A DNA stretch of 64,000 bases from Algibacter amylolyticus (lineage in GTDB: Bacteria > Bacteroidota > Bacteroidia > Flavobacteriales > Flavobacteriaceae), in the NCBI RefSeq assembly GCF_014202225.1, contig NZ_JACHGE010000002.1, positions 248,001-312,000 on the forward strand. Reading direction: 5' to 3'. Under the pieces are notes generated by a model, which was not told the DNA's origin, ran no database searches, and saw nothing but the letters and a program-made list of their open reading frames with translations. Numbering within the stretch: the first letter of the stretch is position 1; each line of letters opens with the position of its first letter. The translations under genes were made by a program, and so were the position numbers. Positions 23,978 to 31,043 of the stretch are shown in pieces.

Positions 23978-24086
23978 TTTGGGCGTGCCCCAAGGGTCGG
24001 GCTTTCCGCTAAATCTTTTTTTGCCATTTATGGCAGCAAAAAAAGGATACCCCTTCAATCCCTCACGCGGGTTTATCTGCTAAAGC
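23978..24086 (+). repeat. Dispersed intergenic repeat, copy C (type I, short loop)
   Basis: TTTGGGCGTGCCCCAAGGGT then CGGGCTTTCCGCTAAATC opens the copy. A short hairpin follows (TTTTTTTGCC-ATTTATGGCAG-CAAAAAAA), then GGATACCCCTTCAATCCCTC, ACGC and the tail TATCTGCTAAAG. It is the cleanest copy of the type I form in the window and lies upstream of purB. Confidence 0.88.
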
Positions 24087-24118
24087 TATACTATAACTCA
24101 AGCAAATGGACGTTTCGG

Positions 24119-24691
24119 TTACTTTTGTTTACGTTTAATCTTTTTCAAAATATGGCGTGCTCTAGCTTTATAGGCCGCACTTTGTTTCGAGAAATCGTCC
24201 TGCAAAATACGTACAAGTTCGGGGTGTACCCAATCTTTAGTAATACCAAACATATAAAGAGTGGTCATACCATAAGCTTTAGGGGCTACCTTAACATCGT
24301 TAATCATATAATCAAAACAGGTTTCTATAATACGTTCTATATGGGATTGGGTTAAATTTGTTTTAATAAGATTGTCCGTTTTTGCGGTATAAGCCGTAGC
24401 CAAAAATTCGCAAATTTTAGCTACAGGTCGTACTGCCGATTCTATTTTTACCTTGTGCATATTCTCCGTAAAAACATCTAAATACGGCACAATGGTTTCA
24501 ATATTATGGTTGCACATAAACTCGAAAACCCAAGCAGCACGAGGCGAAATTTTATCATCAACTCTAAAAAGGATATCCAATAGCCTAGGAATCAATTCCG
24601 GATTATCTTGCATTAAGTTTGCGTAAAATAAGCGCTTTTCCCGCGAGTGGTTTACGTAATTTAATTCCTTATAAAGTTGCTCTGTAGTCAA
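24119..24691 (-). CDS. Alpha-helical HEAT-like protein, unknown function
   Basis: A 190-residue, all-helical soluble protein without signal peptide or catalytic motif. Repeated helix pairs such as PRLLDILFRVDDKISPRAAW and AVRPVAKICEFLATAY, then VAPKAYGMTTLYMFGITKDW, resemble HEAT-type repeats. The C terminus is very basic (ARHILKKIKRKQK). Relatives next to purB in other Flavobacteriaceae are sometimes labelled adenylosuccinate lyase, but none of the lyase signatures are present. It is probably a protein- or nucleic-acid-binding adaptor; that is a guess from fold only. Confidence 0.6.
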   Translation of the reverse strand: MTTEQLYKELNYVNHSREKRLFYANLMQDNPELIPRLLDILFRVDDKISPRAAWVFEFMCNHNIETIVPYLDVFTENMHKVKIESAVRPVAKICEFLATAYTAKTDNLIKTNLTQSHIERIIETCFDYMINDVKVAPKAYGMTTLYMFGITKDWVHPELVRILQDDFSKQSAAYKARARHILKKIKRKQK

Positions 24692-24728
24692 AAGGTTTTC
24701 TTATTTTTAAATTCTAAAATTAGGCAAA

Positions 24729-25202
24729 ATGAAAATAACAAAAAAAATACTCATTCTACTTTTAATTGTATTTGTAATAGCTCAGTTTTTTGGGCCGGAG
24801 AAAAATCAAGGTGATTTAGCGTCTATTGATGCTTTTATGGCAGAAACCAATCCGCCAGAAGATGTAGCAATTATTCTAAAAGATGCCTGTATCGATTGCC
24901 ATAGCAATGTTACCAAATATCCTTGGTACAATAATATAACACCTGTAAATTATTGGTTAAACCACCATGTTGAAGATGGTAAAAAGCATTTTAACATGTC
25001 TAATTGGGAAGGGAATTCCATAAAACGAAAAGATCATAAGTTCGAAGAACTTATAGAAATGGTTGAAGAAGGCGAGATGCCTTTAAACTCTTATACTTGG
25101 ACGCATAGCGAAGCTAAACTCAGCGAAGCTCAAATAAAATCGGTTATTGATTGGGCAAAATTAGTTCGCGTAAAATATGGTTTAGCTCCTAAGCCGGAGT
25201 AA
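24729..25202 (+). CDS. Membrane-anchored haem-binding (c-type cytochrome-like) protein
   Basis: A 157-residue protein with one N-terminal membrane helix (ILILLLIVFVIAQFFGP) and a periplasmic domain that carries a single CxxCH haem attachment site (CIDCH at about 55-59). WYNNITPVNYWLNHHVEDGK and EEGEMPLNSYTWTHSEAKLS follow. This is the Haem_bd domain, found in Bacteroidota as a small c-type haem protein. The Met in GEMPL is a candidate axial ligand. Haem would be attached by the CcsBA system encoded at 43.5 kb. The redox partner is unknown. It is divergent from the HEAT-like gene, with 37 bases between the starts. Confidence 0.85.
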   Translation: MKITKKILILLLIVFVIAQFFGPEKNQGDLASIDAFMAETNPPEDVAIILKDACIDCHSNVTKYPWYNNITPVNYWLNHHVEDGKKHFNMSNWEGNSIKRKDHKFEELIEMVEEGEMPLNSYTWTHSEAKLSEAQIKSVIDWAKLVRVKYGLAPKPE

Positions 25203-25278
25203 GCCCCAAACTATCCTTCCCCAAAGAGAAGTGAAAGCAGGATTAATAATAGCTCAAATTACACGCATTATAACAATG

Positions 25279-25327
25279 AATTCCAAATACCAAGGAGATA
25301 TGGTTCTGCGTTGGAATTTGGTTTTTT
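25279..25327 (+). terminator. Possible terminator hairpin
   Basis: AATTCCAA (25279-25286) is complementary to TTGGAATT (25311-25318), and GG plus six T follow. The loop is long (24 bases), so strength is uncertain. Confidence 0.4.
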
Positions 25328-25351
25328 AGATTTTGAGATTTGGAAATTTTT

Positions 25352-26587
25352 ATGAAGAAAAATTTACTTATTATAGGCTACGTATGGCCAGAACCTAAAA
25401 GTTCTGCGGCAGGAAGCAGAATGATGCAACTTATTGATGTTTTTCAGTCGGAAAACTATATCATAACCTTTGCAAGCCCTTGTGCCAAAAGTGACAATGC
25501 TTTTAACTTAAACAGTATTGGCGTTACACAAGTTTCCATTGCTTTAAATAACACTTCTTTCGATGATTTTATAAAAGACTTAAACCCAAATGTTGTGCTT
25601 TTCGATAGGTTTATGATGGAAGAGCAATTTGGTTGGCGCGTTACCGAACACTGCCCGAATGCCTTAAAAATTTTAGATACCGAAGATTTACACTGCCTAC
25701 GTAAAGGCAGACACCAAGCTTATAAGGATAATAAACCGTTTAATAAAACCTACTTATTTAGCGATACTGCAAAGCGCGAAATAGCAAGTATATATCGTTG
25801 CGACATAACCTTAATTATTTCGCAAGCCGAAATGGACATTCTAAAAAATGATTTTAAAATGGACGAGGCATTGTTACTGTATTTACCTTTTATGCTAGAA
25901 CAAGTTTCTAATCATGATATAAATGCCTTTCCTAAGTTTGAAGCTAGAGCACACTTTATAAGCATTGGTAATTTTTTGCATGAGCCTAATTACAATGCTG
26001 TGCTTTATTTAAAAGAGACTATTTGGCCATTAATACGAAAAGAATTACCGCAAGCCGAATTACATATTTATGGTGCTTATGTATCTCAAAAAGTGACCCA
26101 GCTAAATAATAAAAAGCAAGGTTTTATAATTAAAGGTTTTGCTCCCGATGTTAACACGGTTATGGAAAACGCCAAAGTATGTTTAGCGCCAATTAGGTTT
26201 GGAGCGGGTTTAAAAGGAAAAATAGTAGATGCTATGCAAAAGGGTACGCCTATGGTAACCACTACCGTTGGGGCAGAAGGAATGTTTGGCGATTTTGAAC
26301 CTAACGGCTTTATAGAAGACGATGCTAATTGCTTTGCAAATAAGGCCATTCAATTGTACAACAACGAATGGTTTTGGACAGAGAAGCAGACCAATGGATT
26401 TTCTGTAATAAACAATCGATTCAATGCGCAAAAACATAAAATCATGTTTGTATCGCGAATTGAATCGATTATTAATAATTTAGATATACATCGTCAACAT
26501 AATTTTATGGGGCAAATGCTACATCATCATAGCATGCAAAGCACCAAATTTATGAGCCGATGGATTGAAGAGAAGAATAAAGCCTAA
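25352..26587 (+). CDS. Glycosyltransferase, GT4-like
   Basis: A 411-residue protein with the two-Rossmann (GT-B) layout. The N-terminal half starts MKKNLLIIGYVWPEPKSSAA, then GSRMMQLIDVF. The C-terminal half contains FISIGNFLHEPNYNAVLYL, AELHIYGAYVSQKV and the donor-binding region VCLAPIRFGAGLKGKIVDAM followed by GTPMVTTTVGAEGM. This matches group 1 glycosyltransferases that use a nucleotide sugar. Donor and acceptor cannot be named, and there is no polysaccharide cluster around it. A TTG-initiated extension of four codons is possible but the ATG at 25352 is preferred. Its stop overlaps the stop of the convergent next gene. Confidence 0.82.
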   Translation: MKKNLLIIGYVWPEPKSSAAGSRMMQLIDVFQSENYIITFASPCAKSDNAFNLNSIGVTQVSIALNNTSFDDFIKDLNPNVVLFDRFMMEEQFGWRVTEHCPNALKILDTEDLHCLRKGRHQAYKDNKPFNKTYLFSDTAKREIASIYRCDITLIISQAEMDILKNDFKMDEALLLYLPFMLEQVSNHDINAFPKFEARAHFISIGNFLHEPNYNAVLYLKETIWPLIRKELPQAELHIYGAYVSQKVTQLNNKKQGFIIKGFAPDVNTVMENAKVCLAPIRFGAGLKGKIVDAMQKGTPMVTTTVGAEGMFGDFEPNGFIEDDANCFANKAIQLYNNEWFWTEKQTNGFSVINNRFNAQKHKIMFVSRIESIINNLDIHRQHNFMGQMLHHHSMQSTKFMSRWIEEKNKA

Positions 26588-27030
26588 GCAGTTACCTCAC
26601 TCTTTTTAATTTTTCTGTAAGTAAAGGAGTTAAAAATGTTTCGTTTACCAAAACGTGTTTGCTTATCCGATTGCGAAAATTTAATGTACAACGCTTTGTT
26701 TACACCAAAAAACTCGTAAGTATTGCCATCTAAAAAAGTAACTTCTAAAAGTAACCCTTTATGTTGCCAATCCATTATTGGTGTAGAAATAGTCGTATTA
26801 AAGTCTTCTAAATTAGCAGCTTTAGTTTCTGGAGCGATACTAACTAAAAAGTGATAACCATCAATAATTTGTCGGCTTTTTAATTCGGCCTCAACAGCTT
26901 TAGGATCACCTGCTTGAAATTTGTCTGGGTGCCATTCCTTAACTAAATTTCTATATTTAGATTTAAGAAATTTTAAACTCATGTCTTGTTCTACTTCAAA
27001 CAATTTCTTGTATTCGTTAATGCGCTTCAT
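26584..27030 (-). CDS. J-domain protein fused to a KTSC domain
   Basis: A 148-residue protein of two parts. Residues about 5-65 form a J domain with the HPD motif at 34-36 (KYRNLVKEWHPDKF), the segment that stimulates DnaK ATPase. Residues about 78-142 form a KTSC-type domain (LLLEVTFLDGNTYEFFGVNK, then the conserved FGKRNIFNSF). KTSC domains are otherwise found alone or with nucleic-acid enzymes. The protein lacks the G/F and zinc regions of DnaJ, so it is a specialised co-chaperone, perhaps delivering one client. The stop codon overlaps that of the convergent glycosyltransferase by four bases. Confidence 0.82.
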   Translation of the reverse strand: MKRINEYKKLFEVEQDMSLKFLKSKYRNLVKEWHPDKFQAGDPKAVEAELKSRQIIDGYHFLVSIAPETKAANLEDFNTTISTPIMDWQHKGLLLEVTFLDGNTYEFFGVNKALYIKFSQSDKQTRFGKRNIFNSFTYRKIKKSEVTA

Positions 27031-27158
27031 CTGTTACTTCGGTATTTTTTTAAATAGTGCGCGAAGATAGTCTTTATAGTTTACAGTTAGCCTAATTTAT
27101 TTTACACAATATAAAAAAAATAACGACTATAACTTATAAGCAACCAGTGTGTTACAGT

Positions 27159-27947
27159 TTAGCATTTAATACGTTCCACTTTAAATTCTTGGTGAATTGG
27201 GTAAACTGCTGGTCCAAATTGATTAAATACGGCAACATCGGCAGCATCCAAACCATAACCAATAGCTACATAACCACCTTTAGGACCATTTTGAGTAGCA
27301 TCAAAAGTATACCAACGACCACCAACATAAGCTTCGAACCAAGCGTGCATATCCATGGGTTTTAATTCGTGTAAATACCCAACTACCATACGCGCCGGAA
27401 TACTTAAACTTCTGCATAACGCGATTCCTAAATGTGCCAAATCTCTGCAAACACCGCATTTTTTGTTGTAAACCTCTGTTGCCGAAATAGGGTAGGCAGT
27501 ACTGCCAGGAATAAAACTAATGGTATTCCGCAACCAATCTTCAATAGCGGCAACTTGATTAAACCCCGGTAAGTAGTTTGCGGTAATGCTTGTTGCTAAA
27601 TCGTTAAAACGGTCGGATTCGCAATATCTACTAGGTAATAAATAGCAAAGTAAATCGTTAGGTAAATTTTGTATTTCAACAAAAGGGGCTCCAAAATCTA
27701 AATCTAAAACTTCCGAGGTTTCTACATCGGCAGTGGTGTATATTGAAAGTTGTCCGGCTGGTGCTAGTATGCGTTGGCACAGATTTCCGTAATCGTCTGT
27801 AAATTCCGTAATGGGTGTATTTGGCGTTATTTTAAATTCATCGCGCTCAATCCATTGTTGTGCGCCACTACGCGGACGTAACATTAAAATAAATGGGGTT
27901 GGAATTTCTATATCGAAAACCAAATTACAACTTACTCGTAACCACAT
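27159..27947 (-). CDS. Transglutaminase-like protein
   Basis: A 262-residue cytoplasmic protein. An N-terminal beta domain (about 1-100) precedes a transglutaminase core. The catalytic triad is visible: C167 in [12 protein letters not shown]201 in [10 protein letters not shown] and D216 in YTFDATQN. Members of this group act as proteases, amidases or peptide cross-linkers. Some sit beside ATP-grasp and alpha-E proteins in peptide-synthesis clusters, but no such partners are present here. There is no signal peptide. The substrate is not known. Confidence 0.85.
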   Translation of the reverse strand: MWLRVSCNLVFDIEIPTPFILMLRPRSGAQQWIERDEFKITPNTPITEFTDDYGNLCQRILAPAGQLSIYTTADVETSEVLDLDFGAPFVEIQNLPNDLLCYLLPSRYCESDRFNDLATSITANYLPGFNQVAAIEDWLRNTISFIPGSTAYPISATEVYNKKCGVCRDLAHLGIALCRSLSIPARMVVGYLHELKPMDMHAWFEAYVGGRWYTFDATQNGPKGGYVAIGYGLDAADVAVFNQFGPAVYPIHQEFKVERIKC

Positions 27948-28089
27948 AATTAAAATGTTTTAAATACTGATTTTGTGCCTTAATTGGAAGTATTCCAAAT
28001 GTAGTGGATTTAAGTTTTAAAGCTGGTGGTTATTATGTATTAAAAGGACGAAAAACTATTATACTAGCAAAAATGCCTGTTTAAAATGA

Positions 28090-28773
28090 TTATTGTGCGG
28101 TATTTAGTAGTTCTATCATTTTGCGTACACCAACCGTAGCTGTGTTTTTAATGACAGTTAAATTGCTATGGCTCGTTATACTCGGTTTTGGATCTATAAA
28201 ATACGTTGGTGTGTTTTTTGGAACATAATGCATTAAGCCTGCAGCAGGATACACTTGCATAGATGTACCAATAATAACTAAAATATCGGCTGTTTCACAT
28301 AAGCTAACGGCTTTTTCAATCATTGGTACATCTTCGCCAAACCAAACGATGTGTGGTCGCAGTTGGTGTCCGTTTTCGCAAACATCGCCTAAAACCAAAT
28401 CTGTTTTCCATTCTCGAATTGCTTTGGGGTTTTTAGTGCTTCTTACTTTTAGTAATTCGCCATGCAAATGAATCACATTTGTACTTCCAGCACGTTCGTG
28501 CAAATCGTCTACATTTTGAGTTACAATGGTTACTTTATAATCCTGCTCTAAATTAGCCAAATCTATATGTGCTTGGTTGGGTGTTACTTCAAGCAATTGG
28601 CGACGACGTTGGTTATAAAAATCTAAAACCAATTCTGGGTTGGCTGCAAAACCTTCGGGAGTTGCTACTTCCATTACCTCGTGTCCTTCCCATAAACCAT
28701 CGGCATCTCTAAAGGTTTTTATGCCACTTTCGGCACTCATACCCGCGCCTGTAAGTACTATTATATGTTTCAT
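28090..28773 (-). CDS. cobB: Sir2-family NAD-dependent protein deacylase
   Basis: A 227-residue sirtuin. NAD-binding motifs are GAGMSAESGIKTFRD (9-23) and TQNVDDLHERAGS (85-97); the catalytic His is H104 in VIHLHGEL. Y53 and R56 (DFYNQRR) match the Tyr/Arg pair that binds negatively charged acyl groups in SIRT5-type enzymes, so desuccinylase or demalonylase activity is likely. The small domain is unusual: only C132 (DVCENGHQLRP) is seen where four zinc-binding Cys are normal. Loss of structural zinc is known in some sirtuins. The gene is divergent from trmH. Confidence 0.9.
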   Translation of the reverse strand: MKHIIVLTGAGMSAESGIKTFRDADGLWEGHEVMEVATPEGFAANPELVLDFYNQRRRQLLEVTPNQAHIDLANLEQDYKVTIVTQNVDDLHERAGSTNVIHLHGELLKVRSTKNPKAIREWKTDLVLGDVCENGHQLRPHIVWFGEDVPMIEKAVSLCETADILVIIGTSMQVYPAAGLMHYVPKNTPTYFIDPKPSITSHSNLTVIKNTATVGVRKMIELLNTAQ

Positions 28774-28872
28774 TGTTTGTGCCTTTTAGTAATTCTTGTA
28801 TTTAATGGAACAGAATCAAAGATACTAAGTATTCATTTTTATTAATGATAGAAAGTTTATTAGTTTTGTGAT

Positions 28873-29532
28873 ATGACTGACCTAAAACTCCTAGAACACT
28901 TAGAAACGTATTTAACCGAACACCGTAAAAATCGTTTTCACGACGTTTTACAAGAACGCACTAAACATTTTACTGTAGCCACCGAAGATGTGTACCAACT
29001 GCATAACACGAGTGCAGTAATGCGAACTTGTGATGTATTTGGAATACAGGAGTTAAATATTGTTGAAGAAGTAAACAGCAAGAGCATTGACCGAGAAATT
29101 GCTATGGGTGCTCAAAAATGGGTAGATTTAAATCGATACGGTAGCGTTAAGCATTGTATTAAGGATTTAAAACTAAATGGCTACCAAATTGTGGCTACTA
29201 CACCACATACGGACGATTGCGAACTCTATGATTTTGATGTAACTAAAAAGTCTTGTTTTTTCTTTGGACGGGAAACCGAAGGCTTATCGAAAGAGGTTTT
29301 GGATGAAGCCGATTGTTATTTAAAAATTCCTATGGTTGGCTTTACCGAGAGTTTAAATATTTCGGTTTCGGCTGCTATTATTTTACAACATGTAACAAGT
29401 AAGCTCAAAAAAACCGCTATTAATTGGCAACTTACCGAACAAGAAATTTTTGAAAAACGTTTAGATTGGTGTAAAAAAACAATTAAAAGCCATGACGAGA
29501 TTGTAGAGCGGTTTTACGAATTGAAAAAATAG
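28873..29532 (+). CDS. trmH: TrmH/SpoU-family RNA 2'-O-methyltransferase
   Basis: A 219-residue SPOUT methyltransferase. Conserved motifs are motif 1 NTSAVMRTCDVFGIQELNIV (about 44-63), motif 2 FFFGRETEGLSKEVLDEAD and motif 3 IPMVGFTESLNISVSAAIIL. These build the trefoil knot that holds S-adenosylmethionine. The most likely reaction is 2'-O-methylation of guanosine 18 in tRNA; an rRNA target is the alternative. It is a single gene, with the downstream VOC gene 38 bases away on the same strand. Confidence 0.88.
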   Translation: MTDLKLLEHLETYLTEHRKNRFHDVLQERTKHFTVATEDVYQLHNTSAVMRTCDVFGIQELNIVEEVNSKSIDREIAMGAQKWVDLNRYGSVKHCIKDLKLNGYQIVATTPHTDDCELYDFDVTKKSCFFFGRETEGLSKEVLDEADCYLKIPMVGFTESLNISVSAAIILQHVTSKLKKTAINWQLTEQEIFEKRLDWCKKTIKSHDEIVERFYELKK

Positions 29533-29570
29533 TTATCTTTATAGGAATCAACTTTTTAAAAGCGGAAATC

Positions 29571-29945
29571 ATGAAAAAAAATATGGTAGGCTGGTTTGAA
29601 ATTCCTGTGACTGATATGGATCGAGCTAAGGCGTTTTACGAAAATGTATTTCAAGTAAAAATAGATATTCAGGATTATGGCGAAATGGTAATGGGATGGT
29701 TTCCTTTTACCGAAGGAACCGAAGGCGCTGCAGGTACTTTAGTTAAGCAAGACTCTTATACGCCAAGTCATGAAGGTACATTGGTTTATTTTATGAGTGA
29801 TGATGTGCAAATTGAATTGGATAGAGTAGGAGGTGCTGGCGGTAAAATACTGCAAGCTAAAACCGAGATTTCTCCGGAACATGGTAATATGGCTATTTTT
29901 GAAGACTCGGAAGGTAATAGAGTAGCTTTACATTCGATGGTTTAA
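29571..29945 (+). CDS. VOC-superfamily protein (glyoxalase-like)
   Basis: A 124-residue protein of two beta-alpha-beta-beta-beta modules: MVGWFEIPVTDMDRAKAFYE at the start, and GGKILQAKTEISPEHGNMAI followed by FEDSEGNRVALHS at the end. This is the vicinal-oxygen-chelate fold, single-chain and dimeric in most members. Metal ligands are not obvious beyond His and Glu near the C terminus. Functions in the family range from glyoxalase to antibiotic-resistance proteins, so none is assigned. The gene ends just before a dispersed repeat. Confidence 0.75.
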   Translation: MKKNMVGWFEIPVTDMDRAKAFYENVFQVKIDIQDYGEMVMGWFPFTEGTEGAAGTLVKQDSYTPSHEGTLVYFMSDDVQIELDRVGGAGGKILQAKTEISPEHGNMAIFEDSEGNRVALHSMV

Positions 29946-29960
29946 CACTGCCTTAACAGG

Positions 29961-30102
29961 TTTGCCCGCGTTAGGGATTGAAAAGGAAAGCCCACAGCCC
30001 GACGTAGGAGGTGCGAGGACTTGTATTGAAAAGCCCGACCGCCTGTCCTGAGCAAAGCCGAAGGGTGTGGTAACCTGCCTGCCGGCAGGCAAGTGCCCAA
30101 AT
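29961..30102 (-). repeat. Dispersed intergenic repeat, copy D (type II, with nested palindromes)
   Basis: Read on the minus strand the copy ends CAATCCCTAACGCGGGCAAA, and its centre is ACAAGTCCTCGCACCTCCTA, CGTCGGGCTGTGGGC, shared with copies F and G. Its left end is interrupted by two other sequences. One is a 16-base perfect palindrome, TGCCTGCCGGCAGGCA, at 30076-30091. The other is CCCTTCGGCTTTGCTCAGGA, a separate hairpin-type element seen in many flavobacterial genomes. The copy lies between convergent genes. Confidence 0.85.
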
Positions 30103-30109
30103 AATTAAG

Positions 30110-30886
30110 TTAAATTTTTCTGCTACGACCGCGGCTTAGCAGCTTATACTCTTCGTAACACTCGCTTATGGCGTCTAGTATTTGTAGATCGTTAGCCGTT
30201 TGTATAAAGCCTTTAGAGTAGTTACACTGACTAACAATTTCGTCTAGATCGACACGCTCTACTTGTAGTAAAACGGTTAGCATTTCGCGATCGAAACGAG
30301 AGGCCAAAAGGTTCCTGATTTCGTCGTCTTGCTTCATTTTTTTAAGCTTACGCAGTTCTGTTTCTTTTTTACCAAACATACGGTGTAAAAAATCGGCAGG
30401 GTTAAATATAGACCCAATAACCTTGGTTAGTCCAGACTTTTTGCTGGCCTCGTAACCAGAGCCTTGTAGCCCAGAAATACTGTAGCGATAATTGGTGTTA
30501 ATGTCTGGTACTTGCTTAATATCGACTTCTAAATAACCGGTAAGGCTTAGTTGGTTTACAACCACTTCTTCTAGCGCTAAAGCCAATTCGGTAAGTGCTA
30601 TTTTAGAGCTTCCAAACTTTATCCAGTCGTTAGTTACACGCACTTTTATAGATTTAAAACCTAAATAGGATAGGTGTAGGGTGTCGTTAGCTTTTGCAGT
30701 AATTGCAAATTCACCTTCCTTATTTGTAGTGGTACCAATAACTTGGTTTAGGTTAACAATATTAACGCTTTCTAGAACAGAATCGTCGGCCGAATTAATA
30801 ATTACACCTGACACTTTCCCTTGCTCTTGTGCTATACCAATAGCAGAAGTTATAAGAAAGGTAAAAAGTAAGATATAATTTTTCAT
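30110..30886 (-). CDS. Exported protein with carboxypeptidase-like regulatory domain
   Basis: A 258-residue protein. The ATG at 30886 opens a Sec signal (MKNYILLFTFLITSAIGIAQ); the frame extends 81 bases further up, but that would bury the signal. Residues about 22-110 form a CarboxypepD_reg/CNA-type beta sandwich (GKVSGVIINSADDSVLESVN, LHLSYLGFKSIKV) like the N-terminal domain of SusC proteins. The C-terminal half is helical and basic (GKKETELRKLKKMKQDDEIR) with no recognised fold. It is probably an outer-membrane-associated periplasmic protein. The function is unknown. Confidence 0.78.
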   Translation of the reverse strand: MKNYILLFTFLITSAIGIAQEQGKVSGVIINSADDSVLESVNIVNLNQVIGTTTNKEGEFAITAKANDTLHLSYLGFKSIKVRVTNDWIKFGSSKIALTELALALEEVVVNQLSLTGYLEVDIKQVPDINTNYRYSISGLQGSGYEASKKSGLTKVIGSIFNPADFLHRMFGKKETELRKLKKMKQDDEIRNLLASRFDREMLTVLLQVERVDLDEIVSQCNYSKGFIQTANDLQILDAISECYEEYKLLSRGRSRKI

Positions 30887-31043
30887 AGGCCTAAATTGCT
30901 TACCAAAAGTAATAAACAAAACGGCAATAAATTGCCGTTTCGTTTTATTTTGACTTAAAATTAACAAAAAAGTTTAATTCCTAATTTTCTAGGATTAACA
31001 AATTTATGGTAAGCTTGACACTTAGCATCAAGCGTTTTTTAAA

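Noticed and set aside
24119-24691. Annotation as adenylosuccinate lyase
   Set aside because: No lyase signature is present and the size is far too small; the protein only lies near purB.
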